Positions 21,882 to 32,154 of a stretch of 64,000 nt of DNA are shown in pieces. Under the pieces are notes generated by a model. That model saw only the letters and a program-made list of their open reading frames with translations, searched no databases and was not told the DNA's origin. Location: contig NC_084802.1 in the NCBI RefSeq assembly GCF_963169125.1, positions 30,013,107 through 30,077,106 of the forward strand, given 5' to 3'. The position numbers were made by a program, and so were the translations under genes. How positions within the stretch are numbered: position 1 is the first letter of the stretch; every line of letters starts with the position of its first letter. Source of the stretch: Humulus lupulus (taxonomy: Eukaryota > Streptophyta > Magnoliopsida > Rosales > Cannabaceae).

Positions 21882-24692
21882 ATGAGTTTAGAACAACGGC
21901 CCCCGAAGAGCTTCAAGGGGGAAAACGACTCAATAACGTTCACTGAGGAGGACGCACGAGGGGTACACTTTCCCCACAATGATCTGCTGGTGTTGACAGC
22001 TCAATTGGCAAATATGCGTGTGCATCGAGTCCTAGTGGATAACGGGAGCTCGATAGACATCCTATATCACCCTGCTTTGGAAAAGATGGGACTGGGCATT
22101 CGTCATCTGAAGCCCTGCCAGTCGTCCCTATACGGATTCACAGGGGACTCAGTGCAACCCCTTGGAATGATCGAATTGACACTTACCATGGGGTAGCAAC
22201 CCCGGCAGACTACAATCATGTCTAACTTTGTTGTAGTAGATTGTGCATCAGCTTTCAACGCGGTATTGGGGAGACCCTCCCTAAGAGAATTGAAAGCCAT
22301 ACCTTCAATATATCACTTGGTTGTCAAGTTCCCGACTCCAGGAGGGGTCGCTAGTATGAAGGGAGAACAGAAGGAGGCGAGGGAGTGTTCAAACACCTCA
22401 CTCCGCGCGCCTGCAAAACCGCGTGAGCCACTGGCCATGGTGGTACATGAGGCGCTATGTATGCCCACGGGGGGTCCGCAGGAGCTGGACCCTCGGGTCA
22501 TGGATGAGTCAAGAGCAAAACCAGTAGAAGAAGTAGAGGAGGTTACGGTGACGAAGGAACCCCTAAGGAAATTGAAGATAGGGAGAAGCCTGCAAGGAGA
22601 CGTGAAGGGGGAGTTGATGAAATTTTTGAAAGATAATCTAGATGTGTTTGCATGGAGTCATGAGGACATGGTGGGCATAGACCCCAATGTGATGTGCCAC
22701 CACCTGAACATCTCCCCAGAAGCAAGGCCCGTCAGGCAAAAGAGGCGGGCGCTAGACCCAACAAGATACGCAGCATTAAAGGAGGAGGTTGACAAGTTGA
22801 AGGCCAACGGGTTCATCCGTGAGTCTTTCTACCCTGTGTGGGTATCGAACCCAGTACTCGTACCGAAGCCGAATGGGAAGTGGAGAACTTGCGTCGATTT
22901 CACGAACTTGAATAAAGCTTGTCCTAAGGACAGCTTCCCACTTCCCAGGATAGATCAGCTAGTAGATGCGACGGCAGGACATGAGTTACTAAGTTTCATG
23001 GACGCCTACTCAGGATACAACCAAATCCCAATGAACCCGGCAGATGAAGAGCACACGTCATTCATTACAGACAAAGGGCTCTACTGTTACAAGGTGATGC
23101 CCTTCGGGCTCAAAAACGCGGGAGCCACCTATCAGAGGCTGGTGAATAAAATGTTCGCCAACCAGATAGGAAGGAATATGGAGATGTATGTGGATGACAT
23201 GTTAGTGAAGACCAAAGAAGCGGCAGAGCTCAACAAAGACCTTGGTGAGATGTTTGACACGCTCAGGAAATACCGGATGAAGTTAAACCCAGTCAAGTGC
23301 ACCTTCGGGGTATCCTCAAGAAAATTCTTGGGCTTCATGGTCAATTCCAGAGGCATCGAGGCCAATCCTGACAAGATAAAGACACTAATAGAGATGAGCC
23401 CGCCAAAGAATAAGAAGGAGGTGCAGTGCCTAACGGGAAGGGTGGCGGCCCTTAATAGGTTTATCTCAAGGTCCACCGACAAGTGCCTCCCATTCTTTGA
23501 CATCCTCAAAGGGAGCAAAAAGTTCGCTTGGGATGAAAAATGTGAGGAAGCATTTGTCAAGTTGAAAGAGCACCTGGGGAAGCCACCCCTGTTGGCAAAG
23601 CCAGAGAAGGGCGAGAAGCTGTACCTGTACTTGGCAGTGTCTGAGCATGCCATCAGCGCAGGCTTGGTTAAAGGAGAGAAGAAGCAACAACAACCCGTAT
23701 ACTATATCAGCAAGCGTTTGGTGGATGCGGAGAACCGGTATCCGGAGATCGAGAAATTGGCCTATGCGTTAGTAGTGGCTTCGAGGAAGTTGAGGCCTTA
23801 CTTTCATGCACATACAATTGAAGTCCTGACTGATAGTCCTTTGAGGCAGGTCTTGCATAAACCTGAGACCTCAGGGAGGCTGATGAAATGGTCGATCAAG
23901 CTGAGTCAATTTGACATTATATACACCCCAAGGGCTTCCATCAATGAACAGGTGCTGGCAGATTTTATAGTAGAGCTCACCCATCAGTCGAACGAAGGAA
24001 GGAATGAAGAAGAGGAGCAGCCTGTTATGGAGGAAGAGTTAGGAGGTTTAGAGGAGTGGAGTTTGCATGTTGATGGGGCGTCAAATGAAGGAGGATCAGG
24101 AGCGGGCATCATGATGACTGGGCCCGAGGGACACAGAATGTATTGTGCAATCCGATTTGGGTTTGAGGCCTCCAATAATGAGGCAGAGTACGAGGCGCTC
24201 CTAGATGGTCTGCGTTTAGCCCAGGAACTGAGAGTGACACGCCTTCATATCTTCAGTGACTCTCAATTGGTAGTATGCCAAGTAAAGGGGGAGTACCAGG
24301 CGAGGGGACCCAAGATGGCAGCCTACTTGGAGAAGGTGAAGGGCTATCTGGAACGGTTGGTGGCATATGCTATAGAGCAAATCCCCAGAGAAAAGAATAC
24401 CCATGCCGATGCACTCGCAAAGCTAGCGTCTACCAAGGATGGTGATATCTTGGAGTCAATACCCATGGAGTACTTACCCAAGCCCAGCATCGAAGGCGCG
24501 GACGTGCACATGATTAGTGTCCCAAAGGAATCATGGACCGAGCCAATCAAGAGGTACCTGGAAGAAGGAACCTTGCCTGCGGATAAAAACGAGTCCCGGA
24601 GGTTGGTGTACAAGGCCGCAAGATACACCCTGGTAGATGGGATCCTTTACAAAAGAGGATTCTCAATGCCACTCCTGCGGTGTGTAGAATAG
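21882..24692 (+). pseudogene. T2 protease, reverse transcriptase and two RNase H domains
   Basis: Same frame as Gag, interrupted by TAG at 22194-22196 and TAG at 24690-24692. Protease active site reads VLVDNGSSIDILY (Asp at 22038), the D-x-G-S form of Tat elements. RT (about 22790-23380) has RTCVDFTNLNKACPKD, MPFGLKNAGATYQR and catalytic YVDD at 23187-23198. A degenerate gypsy RNase H (about 23600-23900) is followed by an archaeal-type RNase H from 24063 (LHVDGASNEGGSGAGI, Asp at 24072; NNEAEYEAL; HIFSDSQLV; NTHADALAKLAS). Dual RNase H is a known Tat trait. Enzyme motifs look intact; the stops inactivate the frame. Confidence 0.9.
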
Positions 24693-24701
24693 GAGGAGGC
24701 G

Positions 24702-25769
24702 TTGAAAGTGTTACATGAGATACATGAGGGAGAGTGCGGCAACCACGAGAGCGGACCCTCCACGGCTAGGAAGGCCATGAGACAAGGATACTACTGGCCC
24801 TCCATGGAGAAAGATGTGCATGACTTTGCCACGAAATGCGACAAATGCCAGAGGCACGCCAACTACCCTCGGAAACCCCCAAGCGAACTGACCAGCATGA
24901 CCAACCCCTGGCCCTTCGCTATCTGGGGGATAGACTTAATCGGCGCTCTTCCTACAGGCAGGGGTGGAGCGAAGTACGCGGTGGTGGCAGTGGACTATTT
25001 CACTAAGTGGGTAGAAGCAGAACCCCTTGTGAAGATAACCGCCAAGCACATCGCCTCTTTCGTCAACAAATTCATTGTTTGTAGATATGGAGTACCCTAC
25101 AAGATTATTTCTGACAATGGTACCCAGTTCGAGGGAGGAGCTTTCGATGAGCATTGTAGGGAAATGGGCATAAGGAGGAGTTTCTCCGCGGTTGTGCACC
25201 CCCAGGCCAATCGGCAAGTGGAGGCCATAAACAGGGTCCTTAAAAAGAACCTGAAGACAAAGCTAGAAAAAATGAAGGGAGCCTGGGTAGATGAGCTACC
25301 AAATGTGCTGTGGGCTTACAGAACCACCCCACGCACGACTACTGGGGAGTCCCCATTCTCCTTGGCCTATGGGTGCGAGGCCGTGCTCCCAGTCGAGAAG
25401 CAAGTCGAGTCCCACAGGGTACAGGCATATGGAGACAAAGCCAACCGCGTAGCCCTGGCCGAAAGCTTAGACATGCTTGAAGAGAAGAGAGAAAAAGCAC
25501 AAATGAGGGTGGCGATATACCAGCAGCGCGCCGCAAGGTACTACAATTCGAGGGTGCGAGAGAGAACTTTCAGAGTTGATGACCTGGTGCTAAGGAAAGT
25601 ACTCCCTAACACACGAGACCCAGGCGCAGGAGTGCTAGGGGCGAATTGGGAGGGGCCCTACCAGGTTGCTCAGTGCGTCCCCCCGAACACTTACAAGCTG
25701 GCGCGCATGGACAACACCATCATACCCCGAGCATGGAACGCAGAGCACCTGAGGAAGTACTACCAGTAA
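24702..25769 (+). CDS. T2 integrase
   Basis: In frame with the preceding pol segment, separated only by the TAG at 24690. Contains the HHCC zinc-binding region (HEIHEGECGNHES...CDKCQRH), the catalytic core (VVAVDYFTKWVEAEP; SDNGTQFEGGAF; QVEAINRVLKKN, with D-D-35-E spacing) and a C-terminal end RAWNAEHLRKYYQ. No stop within 355 codons. The Met given is simply the first one after the stop; the protein would be cut from the polyprotein. It inserts the cDNA into the genome with 5-bp duplications, as seen at the element's ends. Confidence 0.9.
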   Translation: MKVLHEIHEGECGNHESGPSTARKAMRQGYYWPSMEKDVHDFATKCDKCQRHANYPRKPPSELTSMTNPWPFAIWGIDLIGALPTGRGGAKYAVVAVDYFTKWVEAEPLVKITAKHIASFVNKFIVCRYGVPYKIISDNGTQFEGGAFDEHCREMGIRRSFSAVVHPQANRQVEAINRVLKKNLKTKLEKMKGAWVDELPNVLWAYRTTPRTTTGESPFSLAYGCEAVLPVEKQVESHRVQAYGDKANRVALAESLDMLEEKREKAQMRVAIYQQRAARYYNSRVRERTFRVDDLVLRKVLPNTRDPGAGVLGANWEGPYQVAQCVPPNTYKLARMDNTIIPRAWNAEHLRKYYQ

Positions 25770-26851
25770 GGCGCCCATGTCCGATGGTAAAAGGACAAGT
25801 GTTGCACGCTGTCTTAATATGATAGGGAGAAATCAAAGAGGTTACTTAGATAGCCTCCTAAGTAGGTGTGAGTCTTTTTATTTTTGTTTTATATGAAAAC
25901 CTCATATGTACCGTTGCAACTATTTGTATGAGACTATTTATTATGAATGTAATGAATGGAACTGCATGTTATGGGTGAAATTGTTCGCAACCTCATGTAT
26001 TATTTTCCTTCACTACGTGGGCATCAGCCAAAGTGCCTGCCGAAATAAATTTCACCAGACACTTAGGGGGCAGGATAGGAGGCGACAGCAGGCGGCTAGC
26101 AAAGGGAACCTAAAAAGGGCCCTATAACGAAGGATCCTAAAAAGGGACCCCTTGCCCTCCTAAAAACGAGGCCCCTAAAAAAAAAAAAAAAAGAAGAGGA
26201 CCCTCTACCAAGAGTATCCTAAAAAGGGCCCTCTATCAAGAGGAAGTGACTTAAAACCAAAGGGACCCCCTAAACTAGGGCCTTAAACGAAGTCCTTACA
26301 AGGCATCCCTTGGGATCGCAAGGATTAGCTACCCTTATGAACACCAAGGGAGGCCATAGGGACTTACAAAAAAAATGTATGGTGACGACAATAATAATAA
26401 GTCTAGAGCGGCCACCAAGCCGCCTAGCCAAAAAGGGTCCCAAAGGAGACCCTTGCAAAAATAGTACTATGAATAACGACGAGAAGGACGCTTCTCGCAA
26501 AGAAATAATAACCGCGCGCAAGAAAAACATAAAAGGATAACTAGGACCCAAGGGGTCAAAATATCCTTATAGAAGCAACCACGAGGCACCAAAAGAGGTC
26601 TCAGTGAACCCTTTCGTATGGGCTCCAAAGGACCCCCGGCTTGGTAAGTAAAAGAGGGGAACCAACCAAACCCCATCATGCAGGCTTAAAAGGGCCTCAA
26701 ATGCAGCAAAACAAGAAATAAACAGCAACACATGTATTTATACATTAGAAAAAAGAGTTCTTAAGATAGTACAAGAGTTACCAAAAGAAAAGTAGCAGTG
26801 ATAATGATATTACAAAGTTAAAAGTAAAAAAAAAAAAAAAGCAAGACTACT
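25770..26851. other. T2 noncoding region after integrase
   Basis: No coding potential. Contains degenerate short repeats of the form CCTAAAAAGGGCCCC (about 26100-26330) and poly-A tracts (26177-26191, 26828-26840). Separates the converging sense and antisense transcription units. Confidence 0.6.
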
Positions 26852-28887
26852 TCAAGGCTTCCTATGGTGGGCACTCCACAAGGCCACTCGGGCAACGGCC
26901 TGTTCGCCAAAAGAGGAGAAGTCGAAGTTGGGATCCTGCCTCCACACATTGTAAAGAGCACGATCTATAGACCTGCGCTCAGTGGTGATCCTCTCCACCT
27001 CCAAGGAAGCCCTCTCCGCCTCCGAGGAAGCCCTCGCCGCCTCCGAGGAAGCCCTCGCCGCCTCCGAGGAAGCCCTCTCCGCCTCTAAGGAAGCGTTCCT
27101 CTCCTGCACTGACTGTAGTTCGACCCTAAGGGCCTCGACTTCGGTCTCCAGTTGAGTAACCCTCTCCTGCGACGCAGCTGCAGTGGCCTTGGCCCCCTGG
27201 AGCTCGCGCTCCAAGCGTCTAGCCTTGCCCTTTAGCTCCTTGATCTGGGCCTTCGCCTTCTCCCTCTTTGAGAACAAGTTGGCAGACTTAGTCCAGGCCT
27301 TTGACAACTGGACCTTGGTTTCGCTAAGCTCATTTTCGAGCTCCTGGACCCGGGCCATGAGGCAGTCCCTCTCAGCAGTAGATGCGGAGAGGACGCCGGA
27401 CATGTCAGCATGCCGAAGAGACACGATGTAGATCTGCACAAGAAAGTCAATGGCGTCAACGATAAGTAAAAAAAAAAAAAGAAAAACACATGTACATCTA
27501 TACATAATACTAATCGACGCAAGGTGCAAAACCTCACCTAGGCCACGGCACGCCTTAGGGTTTCCCCAAGGTCTGGTTGAGTCACATTCCCTAGACCCCT
27601 CCAGTCGGAGACAGGGAGGCCCGAGGCAATTTGAATGAAACGCTGCGCATAAGATGAGGCCATCCTAGTCACCCAAGGCTCTGCCTCCGCACTAGGAACA
27701 TCTTGTTGGATAGGAACGGACGACCCGCTCGCCGAAGCAGGAGGAGGCGCAGGGAAGGAGAAAAACTGAGACCCTGGTACATTAGAAGGGGGCTCCTCGA
27801 GGTCGACGAAATCAGCATCCGGTAAGCCAATATCATGAGGGACCTGAGGGAAGGCGGCACAACCATCAAGGCCAGGGGGAGCATAACATCCCGCTGCGGC
27901 CTGCGGGTCCAGAGATTGAAAGGCCATGTCCTAGTCATGGGAACCATAGGGAGGGCATCCCCCGGGGGACAGGGGCGCTGATGAGATCCCCCGCATTCGA
28001 GGGGGGCATCCTCCATCTCCTCCTCGGCCTCACCATCGTGTAGGGACGGCCCAGCCGGCATAGCCATAGCCTTCTTAGACCCAGTAACTGACCACATGAG
28101 CTTGGAGTCAGAGACCGGGGACAGCTGGTGGCGGTTGAGGTCCGCCACAGTAAATAGGATCGCCGCCTTCTTCAGGGCGGAGTCTGCACTAATGAGGTTG
28201 TTTATGGCCTCTGCCTCCGGCCCAATGACCGAGGGATCAGGAAATTGCCCTGCAAGATCCACGCCAATGTCAGTACAAGCAAGAGTGCAAAACAGTAAGT
28301 TCTAGTAAGAAGAAGAGAAAGACCAGGATACTTACTAGGCCGGCGCGAAAGCCTTCACGAACCGAGAGAGGCCCCTCTACCCAGAAAAAGTCTTGTTTCC
28401 AAGGCCCTGTGTTGGACACTGAGCCCTCTATTAAGGGGAGCTCGTTGTTGGCCTTCTGCAGGTAGTAGAAGCCCTTGGACTTGTGCACTCCCATGAGGTT
28501 ATACAGGGAATGCACCTCCTGCGCCGTCGGGGCGCGTTTTACGTTCCCCTTGAACCAAATGAAAAGGAAACTTAAAGTCAACCAACTGTTGGGCGACAGT
28601 TGAAGAGGAGCCAAATCGAAGTAGTTGAGAACCGCCACGAAAAACGGGTGCAAAGGAATGGTGCCACCCGCCTTCAAAATCTGCTCACTCAAAGCCACAA
28701 AACCCTTCTCAGGGCGATCGGCCCGGCATGCCTCCTGGGGAGCATATAGGGCGTATTCTGGAGCAATACGGTAGTGCTTCACGATCTCCTTCAATTTATT
28801 CGAAGACACACGGGACACTAGGCTGGATGCCAGTGGAGGGGCGTCGTCCTCTTCCTGGACGGACACCTATCTGCGTGCTTTCGGCAT
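26852..28887 (-). pseudogene. T2 antisense spliced gene, PF04195-like domain plus coiled coil
   Basis: Minus-strand start MPKARR at 28887-28870, then a premature TAG at codon 7, then the conserved block (28866-28336): SNKLKEIVKHYRI, GTIPLHPFFVAVLNYF, LAPLQLSPNSW and KGFYYLQKAN. A donor (CTA|GTAAGT at 28335) and an acceptor (TTGCAG at 28250) flank an 86-bp putative intron. Next comes ADSALKKAAILFTVADL and a Pro-rich part (28249-27538, with a frame change near 27930). A second intron is suggested by CTAG|GTGAGG near 27541 and CTTGTGCAG near 27434. The last exon (27433-26852) is a coiled coil with ASSEAAR repeats ending in LYNVWRQDPNFDFSSFGEQ. Same architecture as the T1 and T3 genes. Similar antisense extra ORFs are known in plant Tat elements; function unknown. 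Confidence 0.65.
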
Positions 28888-28996
28888 ATCTACAAAATCA
28901 AAAGAAATATGTGAGGAAGAGGCAGAACACTTAACCCTCCATTTTTTCTTCCTAGCAAGAGTTTTCCATCGAGGGAGCGATGGCGGAAGCACTAAG

Positions 28997-29353
28997 CTAG
29001 GATAAACTGAGACTAGGGGCTGGGGAGGAGGGAGTGGGAGGTTCTGGCGAAATGTGTCCCTCCATAAATTCTAACTCCCACCGCAATTCAAAAAGGGTCG
29101 TCCTAAGACGCGCTATATGGTCACTAAGGCCCAGGGGTGAAGGTCCTCCATCTCCTCTCGACACCGAGTCAATTTCGCTCTCCACCACCCAAATTTTACG
29201 CCTAAGTTCGGCCATGCACTCAAGGTGGCGGATGCGGGCTTGCTTTAAGGAGTCATAGTCCTGGTGAGGGTTGCCCTCAGGGGACTCTGAGTCTGAGGAC
29301 AAGTCAATAAACTCAGCCCTCGGGGGTATGTCGGACGGGCCGTCACTGGCCAT
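28997..29353 (-). CDS. T2 second antisense ORF, acidic and helical
   Basis: Intact minus-strand ORF starting MASDGPSDIPPRAEFIDLSS at 29353 and ending at about 28997 (an in-frame upstream Met lies at 29386). Acidic Ser-rich start, then predicted helices (LKQARIRHLECMAELRRKIW; LRTTLFELRWELEFMEGHI) and a Pro/Ser tail. It lies upstream of, and in the same direction as, the spliced antisense gene, so it could be its first exon or a separate ORF. No counterpart was recognised in T1 or T3. No known domain. Confidence 0.45.
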   Translation of the reverse strand: MASDGPSDIPPRAEFIDLSSDSESPEGNPHQDYDSLKQARIRHLECMAELRRKIWVVESEIDSVSRGDGGPSPLGLSDHIARLRTTLFELRWELEFMEGHISPEPPTPSSPAPSLSLS

Positions 29354-29386
29354 GAAACCACGTCCCAACAGCAAAAAGGGGCTCAC

Positions 29387-30019
29387 GTATAAACGAGGGG
29401 AAGGCTACAAAACACAAAGGAATAGGCTTAATACCTCTAGATGCAAACGCCCTAAATGGCCTACTACAGGGTATAAAAAAAAAAACAAAAAAACAAAGAG
29501 GAGGGGCGTGCATATGGTCAAACTCACTACAAGCTCAGACTAATGTACCCCATCCCAAGTACTGCTAGTTTGGACCCGATAAACAAAAATATATATATAT
29601 AAATAAGAGGGAGAAGGAAAGAAAATATACCTCAAGCGATTAAGAGAGCGAGGTTGGGGTCCAAAGGAGGTCGGGGAGCGAAAAGCACCAAAGAGTCGAA
29701 AATGCACGTCTGCAAGAATGAACCAGAAAGATGTGTTAGTCATGAAATAGACACACCAAGAAATTAGCTCATATGTAAAAAAAAATGAAGTGAAAAAAAA
29801 AAAATATATATATATAAAACAAATAAAAGGAACTATGGTGAAAATGAGGTTGTGAGGGATTGAACCCCTCACCTCTTGAAAAAAGAAGGGCTCTCCAAAC
29901 CAATAAGCCAAGGGAGTAAGGTGAAAATATTAGGCCATGCATGAGGACCTATTTATAGGAATCAAGGTGAATAGTCTACGAGAGCACCTAAAGGTCCTCT
30001 CCTAGACTGGGGGGCAAGT
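29387..30019. other. T2 region before 3' LTR with tRNA-like boxes and polypurine tract
   Basis: Poly-A/poly-T and (TA)n tracts. On the minus strand around 29912-29850 an A-box-like TTGGCTTATTGG and a B-box-like GGTTCAATCC lie at tRNA-like spacing, the latter in a 5-bp stem, but no acceptor stem pairs. Ends in a purine tract ACTGGGGGGCAAG (30008-30019) before the LTR. Confidence 0.5.
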
Positions 30020-31310
30020 GTAGACGCTCAATTTTCACCTAAGGTCTAGCCTGGCCTTGCGTGGGTACCGCCTAAGTCTCAAGGGTCTCATGACGCGCAG
30101 CCATTAGTGACCCGCATCCAAGTGCCCACGCGAGGCTCCGTCTCGCGTCCTTATGCGCGCACCCGTCTGCCTACGCGAGGCCCCGCCTCACGTCCTTGTG
30201 CGCGCACCCGAGTGCCCCCGTGAGCCCTCGCCTTGCCATAGGCCGAAGTGACCAAGTGTCCCCGCCTCGCCACGAATGGCCTCGTCAAGAAGGGCCTCGC
30301 CACGCATGGCCTCGCCAAGAGGGGCCTCGCCACACATGGCCTCGCCAAGAAGGGCCTCGCCACGCATGGCCACGCCAAGAGGGGCCTCGCCAAGTTTAGC
30401 CTCGCATGGCCTCGCCGAGAAGGGCCTCGCCACGCATGGCCTCGCCAAGAAGGGCCTCGCCACGCATGGCCTCGCCAAGAGGGGCGTCGCCAAGTTTGGC
30501 CTCGCACGGCCTCGCCAAGAAGGGCCTCGCCATGCATGGCCTCGCCAAGAGGGGCCTTGCCACGCATGGCCTCGCCAAGAGGGGCCTCGCCAAGTTTGGC
30601 CTCGCACGGCCTCGCCAAGAAGGGCCGCGCCACGCATCCTTAGACGTCCGCCAAGGCCACATGCCTATCGCCCAGACTCGTGAGTGACCTTGGGAGACTT
30701 CAGGCATCTCATGCCAAGGACACAAGATCTCCACCTCACACCAAAGGTCCCATTCCTTACACCCTGAGACCCCTATGCCTAAGGGCCACAGTACGAGTCG
30801 AATGGGACATGCTTGTACGACCTAGTACTGAGTACGGATACCAGTGCCAGTGAGATTGCTGGAGTAAGAGTCATGGTCCGTACGTCTACGACCATAGGTC
30901 AGAGCCGACACCACTACCTCCTGCGCCATTACGCCTGCCACCACACATCAGACATGGGTACAGACAAGTAGTGGAGACATCCTCCTGACACCTGTTCCTG
31001 TACGGGATGTACGACCACAACCTCTGAAGCCACTCCCTTGACACAGTACATATGTACCACTTGGTCTCCTGGACCACTATGTACCTAAGGCCATTAGAGC
31101 CTGCTATAAAATGAACTCTCAGACCACCTGAAAGGGGGTTGGAAATTTTACGGTAGCAGAGGCTTAAGTGTGAATGAAAGACTGAATTCTCCATTATTGT
31201 TCTATCATTGTTCTTGAGTTATTGTTCAAATTTTTACAGCTTTCCGACTAGTGATCTTGATTTGATAATTTTTCCAACTCAACTTAGTTGACGAGTTCTC
31301 ACCGTCAACA
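30020..31310 (+). repeat. T2 3' LTR
   Basis: 1291 bp, TGTAGACGCTC...CGTCAACA; TATA box at 31105-31111. Minisatellite expanded to about 12 units (30267-30638). Confidence 0.95.
30267..30638 (+). repeat. U3 minisatellite, 3' LTR (expanded)
   Basis: Same 30-bp units as in the 5' LTR but about twice as many, arranged in a higher-order pattern in which the CAAGTTTGGC variant recurs roughly every three units. Confidence 0.9.
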
Positions 31311-31480
31311 CCTACTATATTTGACATTTGTAAGATATATAATATATATTATTTTATATATATACTAACCTTTGATATATATAACGTATTAATCTTCTAA
31401 CATTATATTATAACATAACATTTATTATAAGCCTACCATATTTGACATTTGTAACTATATAATATATATTATTATATACA
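31311..31480 (+). repeat. Tandem repeat of the viral intergenic region, right part
   Basis: Units start at 31311 (CCTACTATATTTGACATTTG) and 31432 (CCTACCATATTTGACATTTG), continuing the array cut by T2. Confidence 0.75.
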
Positions 31481-31538
31481 TATTTCACTTATATATATAT
31501 AGAATACTCTAATACCATATTTCATTTATATATTAAAG

Positions 31539-31548
31539 TGGTACCAGA
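31539..31548 (+). promoter_or_regulatory. Viral primer site, degenerate
   Basis: TGGTACCAGA differs at one position from the TGGTATCAGA that pairs with initiator-Met tRNA, the usual caulimovirid primer. It lies 100 bases before the first small ORF, as expected. Confidence 0.5.
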
Positions 31549-31639
31549 ATCAGAACGTTATTACAATTTTCAAGCTTACAAATTTTAAAAAGAAAAGAAG
31601 TCAAGTTTTTATTAATTTTTAATTATATAAAATTAATTT

Positions 31640-32139
31640 ATGAAAAAAGATTCAAATAATATAATTAAAAAATATTTCTTATTAGATAACAATAGTAAAG
31701 ATTCTTCTAATAACTGTCAGACTTATCATATTTCTAGTAAAGATTGTGAGATAAATAAGTTAGCTAAATCTCAAAATCTTATACAAGATAAGATCTATTA
31801 TATTATAAGAATATTAAAAATAAAATTTATAAAGATTAATAAAACTATTAAACCTAGTCTTCAAGACCAAGAGTTTCAAAATAAAATATTAGATAATATA
31901 GACTATATTAAAAAATAAATAACTAATACAAATAATAAAATAGAATTTTTTTTAATAAATATTAAAAAATTTCCTAGTAAGAAAGAAATAAAAGATTTAT
32001 TAGAATATGTTAACAAACAACCTAAAATAGTAGAAATAGAGACTAAACAATTAATAACAGATCAATATCTCTTATTTAAAAAGGATATAGAAGAATTAAA
32101 GACACACATAGAAAATATTCGTAATATAGTTCTTTCTTA
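31640..32139 (+). pseudogene. Viral ORF1-like, one premature stop
   Basis: ATG at 31640; 92 codons to TAA at 31916-31918, after which the same frame stays open to TAA at 32137-32139. The full span of about 166 codons matches the size range of badnavirus/tungrovirus ORF1 products. The C-terminal half is Lys/Glu/Ile-rich and helical. Assignment is by position and size, not by motif. Confidence 0.5.
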
Positions 32140-32154
32140 ATTGATGCCTTATTT

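Larger units (their letters stand above)
18728..31310 (+). mobile_element. Tat-lineage Ty3/gypsy element T2, 12.6 kb, nearly complete
   Basis: Two LTRs (18728-19848, 30020-31310), TG...CA ends and a perfect target duplication CCTAC (18723-18727 and 31311-31315). Internal order: primer site, gag, protease, RT, RNase H, archaeal-type RNase H, integrase (all plus), then antisense genes, polypurine tract and 3' LTR. LTRs differ at about 15 of 930 aligned non-minisatellite positions by eye, almost all transitions, which points to a young insertion. Stops in gag-pol make it non-autonomous as it stands. Inserted into the viral insert. Confidence 0.95.

Noticed and set aside
23132..23653. 173-codon minus-strand ORF within T2 RT
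   Set aside because: Shadow of the conserved RT/RNase H frame.
29850..29912. Functional tRNA gene
   Set aside because: No pairing acceptor stem and no clear anticodon stem; kept only as a tRNA-like observation.
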